Below the pieces are notes generated by a model, which made no database searches, was not told the origin of the DNA, and saw nothing but the letters and a program-made list of their open reading frames with translations. Positions 26,078-35,825 of a stretch of DNA of 64,000 nt are shown one piece after another. The stretch comes from Geminicoccaceae bacterium (GTDB taxonomy: Bacteria > Pseudomonadota > Alphaproteobacteria > Geminicoccales > Geminicoccaceae). How positions within the stretch are numbered: the stretch's first letter is position 1; the number at the start of each line of letters is the position of its first letter. The DNA lies in contig JANQPX010000030.1 of NCBI GenBank assembly GCA_028285265.1, positions 620,001-684,000 of the forward strand, given 5' to 3'. A program made the position numbers and the translations under genes.

Positions 26078-26106
26078 CGCCCGGCCGTCGTGACGTCGGT
26101 CGGGCG
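26078..26106 (+). terminator. GC-rich hairpin after the diheme cytochrome gene
   Basis: CGCCCGGCCG, nine-base loop, CGGTCGGGCG: a 10-bp stem with one G-T pair, 30 bases after the cytochrome stop and before hisN. No T run follows, so termination is likely but not certain. Confidence 0.5.
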
Positions 26107-26133
26107 AGTTGATGAAGAAGATAGAAGACATCG

Positions 26134-26931
26134 ATGGTCGATCAGCAAGCCGAAGCCGCACGGTTTCTCGAATTTGCCGAACAGCTTGCAGATGCGGCGG
26201 CAGCCGTCATTCGGCCCTATTTTCGCTCGAAGGTCGCTATCGATCAGAAAGCCGATGATAGCCCGGTGACGATCGCAGATCGTGAGGCTGAGCAAGCGAT
26301 GCGGGCACTGATCGAGCGAACGTTCCCTGATCACGGTATTGAGGGCGAAGAATTTGGCGGGGTTCGTTTAGACTCCGACTATGTTTGGCACCTCGATCCG
26401 ATCGACGGAACCAAGTCATTCATCACGGGACGTCCCCTTTTTGGCACATTGGTGAGCCTTGCCCATCACGGCCGACCGGTTGCTGGTGTGATCGATCATT
26501 GCATGATGGACGAGCGATGGACCGGTGCGACAGGCATGCCGAGTCGTTGGAATGGCGAGCCGATTGCCATTCGAGCTTGTCAAAAACTCCGCGACGCTGT
26601 GCTCTATGTGACATCACCGATGATGTTTAAGAAACCGGGGGAACGCGAGGCGTTTGCTCGGATTGAGCACGCCGTGGGCCTGCCGATGTATGGTGGGGAC
26701 TGCTATGCCTACGGTCTTTTGGCCATGGGGTTTGCCGATGTCATCGTTGAGGCTGACCTCGATACCCATGACTATCTGGCGCTCATCCCAGTGATCGAAG
26801 GCGCTGGTGGTGTGATTACCGATTGGAAAGGCAGGGCGCTTGATCCTGGCTCTGATGGTCGGGTGTTGGCAGCTGGCGATCGACGTGTTCATGAGGAAGC
26901 GCTGGAGCTCCTGCAATCCGTCGTCGATTAA
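26134..26931 (+). CDS. hisN: Histidinol-phosphatase, inositol monophosphatase fold
   Basis: Mg-dependent phosphatase removing phosphate from histidinol phosphate in histidine synthesis. 265 aa with the IMPase metal motifs: GIEGEEFG near 70, WHLDPIDGTKSFITG near 88-102 and the C-terminal DTHDYLALIPVIEGAGG near 210. The LDPIDGTKSFITGRPLFGTLV wording is characteristic of the HisN subgroup rather than SuhB. No other his genes are close. Not certain which of the two IMPase-fold genes in this window is the true HisN, but this fits better. Confidence 0.88.
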   Translation: MVDQQAEAARFLEFAEQLADAAAAVIRPYFRSKVAIDQKADDSPVTIADREAEQAMRALIERTFPDHGIEGEEFGGVRLDSDYVWHLDPIDGTKSFITGRPLFGTLVSLAHHGRPVAGVIDHCMMDERWTGATGMPSRWNGEPIAIRACQKLRDAVLYVTSPMMFKKPGEREAFARIEHAVGLPMYGGDCYAYGLLAMGFADVIVEADLDTHDYLALIPVIEGAGGVITDWKGRALDPGSDGRVLAAGDRRVHEEALELLQSVVD

Positions 26932-27012
26932 ACCTAGTTCATCCAGCTAGGCTTAGCGCCTCGCGCCGTCTATATACTACCACCAGACGTGATGATGCAT
27001 TGGGAGTGTTCG

Positions 27013-28890
27013 ATGAAGAGCGCCAATTCGCGGCCGACCATTTTCGGCGTTGTCCTCGCCTGTTCACTGGCCGTAGCGCCTTGGACATCGCCTGTCTTTG
27101 CCGAAGAAGGTGTTGAGCCCGTCCATGGCGTTGCCATGCACGGTGATCTTGCCTATGGGGCAGACTTCGAACATTTCGGTTATGCCAATCCTGACGCGCC
27201 TAAAGGTGGATCGCTCACGCTTTCGGCTCTCGGCAGTTATGACAGCTTTAATCCTTATATCATCAAAGGGCAGGCCGCATCAGGGCTAGGTCTTGTTTAC
27301 GAGACGCTGACAACGCGGTCTCTGGATGAGCCGTTTTCCGAGTATGGGCATATCGCCGAGAGCATCGAAATGCCGGAGGATCGTTCTTGGGTTGCCTTCA
27401 CTCTCCGCCCGGAAGCCCGTTGGCACGACGGGAAGGCGATCACGGTCGACGATGTCATTTGGAGCCTTGAGACTCTGAAGGTGAAGGGATCACCATTTTA
27501 CCGGTTCTATTACCAGAATGTTGTTAAAGCGGAGGCCGATGGAGAGCGTCGCGTCAAGATGACCTTTGACGGCACCGTCAATCGCGAGCTGCCGTTGATC
27601 GTCGGCCAAATGCCTGTGTTGCCTAAGCATTATTACCAGGACCGCGCCTTTGACGAGACCACCTTGGAGCCGCCACTGGGTAGTGGCCCCTACAAGATTT
27701 CGTCATACGAGCCCGGGCGCAGCGTTGTTTACGAGCGTGTCCAAGACTACTGGGGCCGGGACATTCCTGTTAATCGCGGTCGTTACAATTTCGATGAGGT
27801 CCGCTTCGAATATTTCCGGGATGCCAATGTCGCTCTCGAAGCCCTAAAGGCGGGTGTCTATGACATTCGTGTTGAGAACAGCTCGAAGAATTGGGCAACT
27901 GGATATTCTGGCCCAGCGGTAGAGAAAGGTCTGATCGTACAGGAGGAGATTTCTCGCGAAGCTGGAACTGGCATGCAGTCGTTCGCCTTCAACACGCGAA
28001 GGACGAAGTTCCAAGATCCGAAGGTGCGTCAAGCGCTGGCTTATGCTTTCGACTTTGAATGGACGAATGCCAATCTCTTCTATGGCCAATATGCACGCAC
28101 CAATAGCTTTTTTGAGAACTCGGATCTTGCATCGAGCGATTTGCCAAGCGATGCGGAGCTTGCGCTCCTTGAGCCACTGCGCGGCCAAATTCCAGAGGAG
28201 GTCTTCACTGAGACATACGCATCTCCCGCGACGGATGGCAGCGGTAACAATCGCAAGAATCTGAGGACAGCGCTCAATCTCCTCAAAGAGGCAGGCTGGA
28301 CGGTGCAGGGTGGCAAACTGAGCAATGCGTCGGGCGAATCGATGGACTTCGAAGTTCTGCTCGTGTCGCCGCTGTTTGAACGCATCACCGCGCCTTTTAT
28401 CAAGAACCTGGAGCGGCTCGGGATCACAGCTACCATGCGCACGATCGATCCAGCCCAGTATCAAAACCGCCTGGAACAATTCGACTTTGACGTGATCGTT
28501 GGCAGTTGGGGGCAAAGCCTTTCCCCCGGCAATGAGCAGCGAGATTTTTGGGGAACGGATGCTGCGTCGCGCGAAGGCAGCCGCAATCTCGTCGGAATCG
28601 CCGATCCGGCGATCGATGCGTTAATCGATGCTGTGATTCAAGCAGAGTCGCGCGACGCGTTAGTGACCGCAACGCGAGCGCTTGATCGTGTGCTGCTTTG
28701 GAACCATTTCGTCATTCCGCAATGGCACTCGGCGGTTGAGCGTTATGCCTACTGGGACAAATTCAAGCGTCCAGAGGTCGATCCCAAATTCGGCATCGAT
28801 CGATTTGCTTGGTGGGTCGACCAGGGGAAAGAAGACGAGGTGATTGCCGCGCAAGAGGAGAGCAGCGAAGGCGAAGCGACTACACAGTAG
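27013..28890 (+). CDS. yejA: YejA-like peptide/microcin C ABC transporter binding protein
   Basis: Periplasmic solute-binding protein, family 5 (oligopeptide type), 625 aa from the ATG at 27013 (GGGAGTG upstream). Sec signal at 1-28 (VVLACSLAVAPW, ending VFA). Family marks: VHGVAMHGDLAYG-FEHFGYANPDAPKGG directly after the signal, FTLRPEARWHDG near 130 and TAFNT-type FAFNTRR near 320. First gene of yejABEF, which takes up oligopeptides and, in E. coli, microcin C. It ends with an acidic tail (EESSEGE). Confidence 0.95.
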   Translation: MKSANSRPTIFGVVLACSLAVAPWTSPVFAEEGVEPVHGVAMHGDLAYGADFEHFGYANPDAPKGGSLTLSALGSYDSFNPYIIKGQAASGLGLVYETLTTRSLDEPFSEYGHIAESIEMPEDRSWVAFTLRPEARWHDGKAITVDDVIWSLETLKVKGSPFYRFYYQNVVKAEADGERRVKMTFDGTVNRELPLIVGQMPVLPKHYYQDRAFDETTLEPPLGSGPYKISSYEPGRSVVYERVQDYWGRDIPVNRGRYNFDEVRFEYFRDANVALEALKAGVYDIRVENSSKNWATGYSGPAVEKGLIVQEEISREAGTGMQSFAFNTRRTKFQDPKVRQALAYAFDFEWTNANLFYGQYARTNSFFENSDLASSDLPSDAELALLEPLRGQIPEEVFTETYASPATDGSGNNRKNLRTALNLLKEAGWTVQGGKLSNASGESMDFEVLLVSPLFERITAPFIKNLERLGITATMRTIDPAQYQNRLEQFDFDVIVGSWGQSLSPGNEQRDFWGTDAASREGSRNLVGIADPAIDALIDAVIQAESRDALVTATRALDRVLLWNHFVIPQWHSAVERYAYWDKFKRPEVDPKFGIDRFAWWVDQGKEDEVIAAQEESSEGEATTQ

Positions 28891-28908
28891 ACACAAGAGC
28901 GACGCTCC

Positions 28909-30015
28909 ATGCTCGCCTATATCGTTCGAAGGCTCCTGTTTATCGTCCCGACTTTGCTCGGGATCATGGCGCTGAATTTTCTCGTGATCCATGTGGCGCC
29001 GGGCGGGCCGATTGATCAGATCCTTTCGAATATTCAGGGGAGTGGGGTCGACGTCACCGCACGGGTCAGCGGAATCGATTCCGGCGAGCTGCAGCAGGGA
29101 GGTGGACAATCTTCGACCGAGGGTCCGATCGGGAACTACCGCGGTGCCCAGGGACTGGATCCAGAGTTTATCGCCGAGCTGGAACGGCAATATGGCTTTG
29201 ACAAGCCGCTTCTTGAGCGATTTGGGACGATGCTCTGGAATTATGCCCGGTTCGATTTTGGCGAGAGTTACTTTCGCGATGAGACCGTTATCGATCTCAT
29301 CCTTGAAAAGATGCCGGTGTCGATATCGCTCGGCCTTTGGACAACGTTCCTAACTTATCTGATTGCGATCCCGCTTGGCATCAGGAAAGCGGTGAGTGAT
29401 GGATCGTCCTTCGATATTTGGACGAGTGCCGTCGTCATCATCGGCAATGCCGTGCCCAGCTTCCTGTTCGCCATTCTGTTGATCGTCTTGTTCGCAGGCG
29501 GCAGTTTTTTTGACTGGTTCCCGTTGCGGGGATTAACGTCTGACAATTGGGATCAGCTCTCATTTTGGGGTAAGATCCTTGATTACTTTTGGCATCTGAC
29601 CCTGCCGCTCATCGCGCTGATGATTGGTGCGTTCGCCGGTCTAACGATGCTGACCAAGAATTCCTTTCTTGACCAGATCAACATGCAATATGTGCAGACG
29701 GCGCGTGCCAAAGGTCTTACCGAGAGTCATGTGCTCTACGGCCATGTGTTCCGCAATGCCATGCTGATCGTGATTGCTGGTTTTCCAGGAGCGTTTATCG
29801 GCATTCTTTTCACCGGCTCGCTGTTGATCGAGATCATCTTTTCACTCGATGGTCTCGGGCTTCTCGGTTATGAGGCGGCGCTCAAGCGGGACTATCCCGT
29901 CATGTTTGCGTCGCTTTATATGTTTGGTCTTCTTGGCCTTATCGTGCAGCTCATCACCGATCTTACCTATGTCCTGATCGATCCTAGAATCGATTTCGAT
30001 ACGAGAGAGGCTTGA
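28909..30015 (+). CDS. yejB: YejB-like ABC transporter permease
   Basis: Inner-membrane permease of the Yej importer, 368 aa, with six membrane spans. N-terminus [19 protein letters not shown] is the standard OppB-type first helix; a long periplasmic loop follows with the VTARVSGID segment typical of YejB. The EAA loop is [26 protein letters not shown] near 265. Its TGA overlaps the ATG of yejE by one base (TGATG). Confidence 0.95.
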   Translation: MLAYIVRRLLFIVPTLLGIMALNFLVIHVAPGGPIDQILSNIQGSGVDVTARVSGIDSGELQQGGGQSSTEGPIGNYRGAQGLDPEFIAELERQYGFDKPLLERFGTMLWNYARFDFGESYFRDETVIDLILEKMPVSISLGLWTTFLTYLIAIPLGIRKAVSDGSSFDIWTSAVVIIGNAVPSFLFAILLIVLFAGGSFFDWFPLRGLTSDNWDQLSFWGKILDYFWHLTLPLIALMIGAFAGLTMLTKNSFLDQINMQYVQTARAKGLTESHVLYGHVFRNAMLIVIAGFPGAFIGILFTGSLLIEIIFSLDGLGLLGYEAALKRDYPVMFASLYMFGLLGLIVQLITDLTYVLIDPRIDFDTREA

Positions 30016-31121
30016 TGGCAACGGCAGCGCTTGATCAGCAGGGCCGAGATGTTGTTCGGCGGCGCGAATGGACCAGCCTTCTGGGTGTGCCGCTGCGTCT
30101 GAATCAGGTCAACCAACGACGACTCGCGAATTTCAAAGCGAATAAGCGTGCCTATTGGTCACTTGTTCTATTCGCGATGTTGTTCATCTTGACCTTATTT
30201 GCCGAGTTGATCGCCAATGACAAACCACTCTTAGTCCGCTTCGACGATGCCTTTTATTTTCCCGCCTTTAAGGCCTATAGCGAAGATGTATTCCTTGAAG
30301 ACGGATTCCCGACCGAGGCTGACTACACCGATAGCTTTGTGACCGACGCTATCAAGGAAAAAGGTTGGATTATTTGGCCGCTAATCCCCTACAGCTACGA
30401 CACGATCATTTACAATCTCCCTAGTCCCGCGCCTTCGGCACCGGACGGGCGTAATTGGCTCGGTACGGACGATCAAGCGCGTGACGTGTTGGCTCGGGTC
30501 ATCTACGGGTTCCGCATTTCTGTTCTGTTCGGTCTTTGCCTCACGATCCTGAGTTCGGTGATCGGTGTGCTCGCCGGCGCCATTCAGGGATATTTTGGCG
30601 GCTGGACGGACCTCCTGTTTCAGCGTTTCATCGAGATCTGGACCTCGATGCCTACTCTCTTTCTTTTGATCATCCTCGCTTCTGTGGTTACGCCGAGTTT
30701 TGGCTGGCTGCTGCTCCTGCTCCTGCTTTTCAGTTGGACGGCTCTGGTCAATGTTGTGCGCGCGGAGTTTCTAAAGGCGCGCAATTACGACTTTGTGCGT
30801 GCCGCTCGAGCGCTCGGTGTCGGTCCGGTGACCATTATGATCCGCCACGTCTTGCCGAACGCCATGGTGGCAACACTGACCTTTATGCCATTCATTCTGG
30901 TCGGTGCGATCACGGCTTTGACGTCTCTCGATTTTCTCGGCTTCGGCTTGCCGGCAGGCTCACCGTCGCTCGGCGAGCTGCTGAACCAAGGCAAGAATAA
31001 TCTTCAAGCCCCTTGGCTCGGCATTGCAGGCTTCGTGGTGATGGCAGTGATGCTTTCGCTGCTGGTGTTTATCGGCGAAGGCGTGCGTGACGCCTTCGAC
31101 CCTCGTAAGACGTTCAAATAA
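30015..31121 (+). CDS. yejE: YejE-like ABC transporter permease
   Basis: Second permease of the Yej importer, 368 aa from the ATG at 30015 which shares its A with the yejB stop. The N-terminal cytoplasmic arm (LNQVNQRRLANFKANKRAYWSL) leads to helix 1; the long periplasmic loop has PFSYDTI-like IPYSYDTIIYN and HWLGTDDQARDVLARVIYGFR (here NWLGTDDQ). EAA loop: FVRAARALGVGPVTIMIRHVLPNAM. Fourteen bases before yejF. Confidence 0.95.
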   Translation: MATAALDQQGRDVVRRREWTSLLGVPLRLNQVNQRRLANFKANKRAYWSLVLFAMLFILTLFAELIANDKPLLVRFDDAFYFPAFKAYSEDVFLEDGFPTEADYTDSFVTDAIKEKGWIIWPLIPYSYDTIIYNLPSPAPSAPDGRNWLGTDDQARDVLARVIYGFRISVLFGLCLTILSSVIGVLAGAIQGYFGGWTDLLFQRFIEIWTSMPTLFLLIILASVVTPSFGWLLLLLLLFSWTALVNVVRAEFLKARNYDFVRAARALGVGPVTIMIRHVLPNAMVATLTFMPFILVGAITALTSLDFLGFGLPAGSPSLGELLNQGKNNLQAPWLGIAGFVVMAVMLSLLVFIGEGVRDAFDPRKTFK

Positions 31122-31134
31122 AGGGCGCTGATTG

Positions 31135-32757
31135 ATGAGTCTTCTTGAGGTCAAAGACCTCTCCGTGAGGTTCAAGATTGAGGGGGGCAATCTCGATGCG
31201 GTTCGTGGTGTCCATTTCAGCATCGAGAAGGGCGAAACGCTCGCTCTCGTTGGTGAGAGCGGCTCTGGTAAGTCGGTCACGGCACTCTCCCTCATGCAGT
31301 TGCTGCCCTACCCAAAGGCCAGCCACCCTTCCGGGAGTATTCAATTCGACGGGGATGAATTGGTCGGTGCTAACCCCGCAGCGCTTCGTGAGGTGAGAGG
31401 CGACAAGATCGCCATGATTTTCCAGGAGCCGATGACATCACTGAACCCGCTACACACCATTGAGCGCCAAATCGGCGAGACGCTTAGTCTGCATCGGGGG
31501 CTCTCTGCCCGTGACGCGCGCGCGCGTACGCTCGAGTTGCTCAACCTCGTTCGGCTCCGTGATCCTGAGCAGCGCCTTCAGTCTTACCCGCACCAGCTTT
31601 CCGGCGGCCAACGCCAGCGAGTGATGATTGCGATGGCGCTTGCCAATGAGCCGGATCTGCTGATCGCGGACGAACCGACAACGGCACTCGACGTGACGAT
31701 CCAGGCACAGATCCTCAAGCTGCTCAAGGAGCTCCAGGCTGAGCTTGGCATGGCCATGCTCTTGATCACCCATGATCTAACGATCGTTCGAAAAGTCGCG
31801 GATCGGGTCGCCGTGATGACCAAAGGTGAAATCGTCGAACAGGGGACGACCGCCGATGTTTTCGAGGCGCCGCGGCATGCCTATACGCAGCATCTGCTCG
31901 GTGCCGAACCCAAGGGAAAGGCCCTGACCCACGATCCCAAAGCGCCGATTGTTATGGCGGGTGACGACGTCAAGGTGCATTTCCCGATCCAACGGGGTCT
32001 TCTCAAGCGAACGGTTGGTCACATCAAAGCAGTGGATGGCGTCGATCTGAGGATACGTGCGGGCCAGACTGTCGGTGTGGTTGGTGAGAGCGGTTCTGGC
32101 AAAACGACGCTCGGTCTTGCGTTGTTAAGACTATTGAAGAGCGAGGGAACGATCCAGTTTAACGGAGAAAACATCCAGGGATGGTCAAACCGTCAACTTC
32201 GACCGCTCCGTCGGCATATGCAGATCGTCTTTCAAGATCCCTTTGGCTCCCTAAGCCCGCGTATGTCGATTGGTCAGATTATCGAGGAGGGCCTCACGCT
32301 GCACGGCATCGGCGATGGCCGTAGCGGCCGCCGCGAGTTGGTGGCCAAGATCTTAGAAGAGGTGGGGCTCGATCCTGCAAGCCAGGATCGCTATCCTCAT
32401 GAGTTCTCAGGTGGCCAACGCCAGCGGATTTCCATCGCTCGTGCCATCGTTCTTGAACCCAGCTTTGTCGTTCTTGACGAACCGACCTCCGCTCTCGACA
32501 TGTCAGTTCAAGCGCAGATTGTTGACCTTCTCAGGGATCTTCAAGCCCGTCGCGGCCTCGCCTATCTCTTCATCAGCCATGATCTGCGCGTGGTACGGGC
32601 CTTGAGTGATCAAGTTTTGGTCATGCGTCAGGGTGAGGTCGTCGAGACAGGGACTGCAGACGATATTTTTGAGCGGCCGCAGCATCCCTATACGCAAGCC
32701 TTGATGGCTGCCGCGCTCAATGTCGAGGCGATCGAGAGTGAGTATGTGGCAAGTTAG
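31135..32757 (+). CDS. yejF: YejF-like dual ABC ATPase
   Basis: Cytoplasmic ATPase of the Yej importer with two fused cassettes, 540 aa. Each has Walker [10 protein letters not shown] (about 40 and about 315), signature LSGGQRQRV or FSGGQRQRI, and Walker [10 protein letters not shown] or LDEPTSALD. The OppD/F-like linker between them contains [20 protein letters not shown] before 31135 is possible but the ATG fits the family. End of the operon; no strong terminator is visible afterwards. Confidence 0.95.
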   Translation: MSLLEVKDLSVRFKIEGGNLDAVRGVHFSIEKGETLALVGESGSGKSVTALSLMQLLPYPKASHPSGSIQFDGDELVGANPAALREVRGDKIAMIFQEPMTSLNPLHTIERQIGETLSLHRGLSARDARARTLELLNLVRLRDPEQRLQSYPHQLSGGQRQRVMIAMALANEPDLLIADEPTTALDVTIQAQILKLLKELQAELGMAMLLITHDLTIVRKVADRVAVMTKGEIVEQGTTADVFEAPRHAYTQHLLGAEPKGKALTHDPKAPIVMAGDDVKVHFPIQRGLLKRTVGHIKAVDGVDLRIRAGQTVGVVGESGSGKTTLGLALLRLLKSEGTIQFNGENIQGWSNRQLRPLRRHMQIVFQDPFGSLSPRMSIGQIIEEGLTLHGIGDGRSGRRELVAKILEEVGLDPASQDRYPHEFSGGQRQRISIARAIVLEPSFVVLDEPTSALDMSVQAQIVDLLRDLQARRGLAYLFISHDLRVVRALSDQVLVMRQGEVVETGTADDIFERPQHPYTQALMAAALNVEAIESEYVAS

Positions 32758-33170
32758 AACTAGGACCATCAGCGCTCCGTCCGTCGGCACGTGTGACAAT
32801 GGTTGAACGCTGCTCCTGACAACTCGGAATAAAGTCTCTTTCAAGATTATGTGGTTGTTTCTGAACAGCCTCAAATTGTCCGGTAAATTATTGCCCGGTA
32901 AGACAGAATACATTTCTACTTTATGAAACGATGCATCTAGCAACTTGAGTTTTATTCTTTGTGTCTCTTTCTTTTGATCTTCTTGAGGGGTGGTGTTTTG
33001 CGCTGTGGCGCATTGCAGACGCGAGGATTGCTTTGGGCTGAAGTTGAATAGGCTCTGAGATAGGGCTTGATCCCCCCAGCGCTCGATCGGGTGTGATTCA
33101 CATCACTTTGCTTTTTGACAAGATCGGCTTTGCTCGGCCCATCGATGAACCTTTGATCGAGGAACGCCGG
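32758..33170. other. Intergenic region, AT-rich
   Basis: 413 bases between yejF and the DUF4332 gene. The segment about 32825-32990 is clearly AT-richer than its surroundings with a short direct repeat (CCGGTAA twice near 32880-32900). No convincing gene, tRNA or terminator is seen. A CRP-like site at 33092-33107 and a TTGACA at 33115-33120 sit near the downstream gene. Confidence 0.5.
33092..33107 (+). promoter_or_regulatory. CRP-like site upstream of DUF4332 gene
   Basis: TGTGA-N6-TCACT matches the CRP half-site arrangement TGTGA-N6-TCACA with one mismatch at the final base, about 65 bases before the DUF4332 start and just upstream of a TTGACA. Inferred from motif only. Confidence 0.4.
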
Positions 33171-33638
33171 ATGAGCTCTGAGAGCATGAATGCAGCGGCC
33201 AATGCTTCTTCCCAAGGGCGTGAGGCGTCGTCATTGCATCTGAGCAAAGTGCGCGGCGCCAATCAGCAGATCCGGACAAGGCTGAAGGCCTGTGGCGTGA
33301 CCAACAGTCGCCAGCTATTGCGTGCGGCAGGGCCCTTCCGTGCTCGGGTTGTGCTGTCCGAAAAAACCGGGATAGACATGGCATCCCTCGCTTATCTTTT
33401 GAAGCGGGCTGATATGGCGAGGGTTAAAGGCGTGGGCGCGACGTTTGCGGATATGCTGGAGGTGATTGGCGTCGACAATGTCGAATGCCTGGCTGATTGG
33501 CGGGCCGACGCGCTTCATCGGACTCTGCTGGATTTCAACCGCAAAGAGCGCTTTGCGCGCCGCGCGCCGACGCTCGATGAGGTCGAGGCCTGGGTGACGC
33601 AAGCGCGTGCTTTGCCAATTTTGATCGATGGAATCTGA
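33171..33638 (+). CDS. DUF4332 domain protein
   Basis: 155-aa cytoplasmic protein, ATG at 33171 with GAGGAA upstream. After a 30-residue Ser/Ala-rich arm comes a helix-hairpin-helix-like DUF4332 unit: IRTRLKACGVTNSRQLLRA, then TGIDMASLAYLLKRADMARVKGVGATFADMLEVIGVDNV, then NRKERFARRAPTLDEVEAWVTQARAL. The GVGATFADML stretch reads like a nucleic-acid-binding HhH hairpin. Function of the family is unknown; DNA binding is inference from the fold. It precedes the IMPase-like gene by 29 bases. Confidence 0.82.
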   Translation: MSSESMNAAANASSQGREASSLHLSKVRGANQQIRTRLKACGVTNSRQLLRAAGPFRARVVLSEKTGIDMASLAYLLKRADMARVKGVGATFADMLEVIGVDNVECLADWRADALHRTLLDFNRKERFARRAPTLDEVEAWVTQARALPILIDGI

Positions 33639-33667
33639 TCGCACTGGAGCAAGCGGGCCGGATCGTT

Positions 33668-34531
33668 ATGATGTGCCAGGGACGAACGGCTGGATCTGCC
33701 GGCTGGTCTCTGGCTTGCATAGCAAAGGATACGGCTTTGGCCCTTGATCACCTCGACATCCGTCTGAAAGCAGCTGCCGCCATCACCCGTGATGCCGGTA
33801 AGCTAGCACTCGACTTCTTTCATCGGCGTGACCAGCTCGATATCGAGCTTAAGGGCATGCAAGATCTTGTCAGCATTGCAGATCGCAAGACGGAGGACAT
33901 GATCCGAGATGGGCTTGCCGCCGCTTTTCCCGATGATGCGATCATTGGCGAGGAAGGGGGCGCCGAAGCAGCAGGCGCTGGAGGGATGCTTTGGATCATC
34001 GATCCGATCGATGGCACGATGAATTTCTTGCGCGGCGTTCCCTATTGGTCGGTCGCTGTGGCCTTGATGGTCGATCAAGAGCTTACGTTGGGTCTTACCT
34101 ATGACCCCGTCCACGACGAGCTTTACGTTGCGCGGCGCGGTGCAGGCGCCTTTCGCAACGGCCAGCCGATCAGCGTTTCCGGTATCGACGACCCGAAGCA
34201 AGCGGTGATCGGCGCGACCTTCAGTTTCAAGATGTCAATTGATGCCTATGGCGAGCTGTTGAACGCTATTCTGCAAGGCGGGTCAGATCACCGCAGACTG
34301 GGGTCAACCGCGTTGATGATGGCACACGTCGCCGACGGCCGGCTGGATGCTTGTGTGACGCTTAAATGCAATAGCTGGGACGTCATTGGTGGGTTGATGT
34401 TGGTGCAAGAGGCGGGCGGTGTTGCTAGCGACTTCCAGGACGGTGTCTCACTAGATCAGACCAACCGCTGCTACGGCGCGACGTCCGGTCTTGCCGAGCA
34501 TGTGCGATCCCTGCCGGGATTTCGCGATTGA
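33668..34531 (+). CDS. Inositol-1-monophosphatase family protein
   Basis: Mg-dependent sugar phosphatase of the SuhB/CysQ fold, up to 287 aa. Motifs: GEEGGAEAAG near 95, WIIDPIDGTMNFLRGVPYWSVAVAL near 110 and CNSWDVIGGLMLVQEAGG near 237. The NFLRGVP wording is like SuhB-type inositol monophosphatases. The N-terminal 25 residues (MMCQGRTAGSAGW) are untypical; a TTG near 33740 just before LDHLDIRLKAA may be the true start. Tandem with DUF4332; second IMPase-fold gene in the window after hisN. Confidence 0.85.
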   Translation: MMCQGRTAGSAGWSLACIAKDTALALDHLDIRLKAAAAITRDAGKLALDFFHRRDQLDIELKGMQDLVSIADRKTEDMIRDGLAAAFPDDAIIGEEGGAEAAGAGGMLWIIDPIDGTMNFLRGVPYWSVAVALMVDQELTLGLTYDPVHDELYVARRGAGAFRNGQPISVSGIDDPKQAVIGATFSFKMSIDAYGELLNAILQGGSDHRRLGSTALMMAHVADGRLDACVTLKCNSWDVIGGLMLVQEAGGVASDFQDGVSLDQTNRCYGATSGLAEHVRSLPGFRD

Positions 34532-34556
34532 TCGGGCGTGTCGGCCGTACGAATCG

Positions 34557-34625
34557 TTAACGGCTGAAGACCCAACGGACCGAAGAGACCAAGGCACTTG
34601 TCTTCTGCCGCCTTAGGGTGGCCAT
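34557..34625 (-). CDS. Possible 22-aa small protein with perfect Shine-Dalgarno
   Basis: On the minus strand AGGAGG (34633-34638) sits seven bases before an ATG at 34625, followed by 22 codons and TAA. The peptide (MATLRRQKTSALVSS then VRWVFSR) is basic with a hydrophobic middle. It lies in a 294-base gap with no other gene, downstream of the dienelactone hydrolase gene on the same strand. Ideal initiation signal, but too short for family recognition. Confidence 0.45.
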   Translation of the reverse strand: MATLRRQKTSALVSSVRWVFSR

Positions 34626-34755
34626 GGGCTTACCTCCTAGAAACGTAAGATGGCAGCATCGATACGAGACTGGTTTCGGTCGTCACTGGCATGCGACCGG
34701 TATTCGCTGTCGGACAGAAAGGTCCGCCTCGACCCATCAGGCTTCCTTTTGAGCT

Positions 34756-34791
34756 GCGTCGTCGCGCCGGTTTAGGGCGACGCGACGACGC
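34756..34791. repeat. Perfect 11-bp inverted repeat downstream of the DLH gene
   Basis: GCGTCGTCGCG (34756-34766) and CGCGACGACGC (34781-34791) with a 14-base loop, 35 bases past the stop of the minus-strand dienelactone hydrolase gene. No T run follows on the minus strand. Likely a transcript-end stabiliser or weak terminator. Confidence 0.5.
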
Positions 34792-34825
34792 CATGTGGTC
34801 TTTACCAATGGGTGACGTCGCCGAC

Positions 34826-35716
34826 CTAGGCTGTCAGATGCTCGTTAAAGAACGCGATCGTGCGATCCCAGGCGAGTGTCGCTGCGGCTTCGTCATAGCG
34901 AGGCGTTGTATCGTTGTGAAAACCGTGATTGGCGTCCTCATAAAAATGGACGGTGTAGGTTTTGCCATGCTCATTCAACGCCGCTTCGTAGGCGGGCCAG
35001 CCCTTGTTGATGCGCTCGTCAAGGCCGCCATAGTGGATGAGCAGCGGGGCCTGGATCGATGGCACGTCGTCTGCGGAGGGCTGGCGGCCATAGAAGGGGA
35101 CAGCAGCCGCGAGTTCTGGGTAGCGTACGGCCATGGCGTTCGAAATGCCGCCGCCATAGCAAAAACCTGTCACGCCTACCTTGTCACTGACGTCGTCTCG
35201 GCTTGACAGGGTTTCAAAGGCTGCAAAGAAATCCTCGGCGAGTTTGGCTCGGTCGAGTTCCTTTTGCATCGCGCGGCCGTCGTCATCATTCCCGGGATAG
35301 CCGCCAAGCGGGCTCAGACCATCGGGCGCCAGCGCGATGAAGCCAGCTTTAGCGACCCTGCGGGCGACATCTTCGATATAGGGGTTGAGTCCACGGTTTT
35401 CGTGGACGACGACGACGCCGGGCGTCGTACCTTCAGCACCTGCGGGTTTGACGAGATAGCCTTCGATGCTTCCGTGCCCGTCAGGCGAGTCATAGCTGAT
35501 GCGTTCGCCGGTAATCGCAGGGTCATTGGGATCGACTTGTTGGGCAAGGGCATAATTCGGCATCAAACTGTCGACGAGAGCAGCAACGGTAACACCGCCG
35601 ACTGCGAATTTGGCGGCCCGATCGAAAAAAGTGCGCTTGGTCACGTTTCCATGAACATAGCCATCAAATAGCTCCAGCAGCTCAGGATCAAAATCACTCG
35701 CTTTCTTACGTTCCAT
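34826..35716 (-). CDS. Dienelactone hydrolase family protein, exported
   Basis: Alpha/beta hydrolase with Cys nucleophile, 296 aa from the ATG at 35716 (GGAG upstream). An N-terminal arm leads to a Tat-like signal, [16 protein letters not shown], with a cleavage-like ALAQ near 60. Body: [19 protein letters not shown] near 105, nucleophile elbow [11 protein letters not shown] near 185, Asp loop and [13 protein letters not shown] with the catalytic His near 265. Fits the YghX/DLH group of secreted dienelactone hydrolases; true substrate unknown. Confidence 0.9.
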   Translation of the reverse strand: MERKKASDFDPELLELFDGYVHGNVTKRTFFDRAAKFAVGGVTVAALVDSLMPNYALAQQVDPNDPAITGERISYDSPDGHGSIEGYLVKPAGAEGTTPGVVVVHENRGLNPYIEDVARRVAKAGFIALAPDGLSPLGGYPGNDDDGRAMQKELDRAKLAEDFFAAFETLSSRDDVSDKVGVTGFCYGGGISNAMAVRYPELAAAVPFYGRQPSADDVPSIQAPLLIHYGGLDERINKGWPAYEAALNEHGKTYTVHFYEDANHGFHNDTTPRYDEAAATLAWDRTIAFFNEHLTA

Positions 35717-35825
35717 CTGTTGTCTCCTCGGAATGGGCACCCTTTGATCCTAGCCTGTCTTCCATGCCAGAGCGATGACGCTGTCTCGTCTATCGTGACG
35801 TGTTTCTTGGCCAGAAAATCTCAGG

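Noticed and set aside
26932..26960. CCTAG...CTAGG hairpin after hisN
   Set aside because: Only five base pairs with no T run; too weak to call a terminator.
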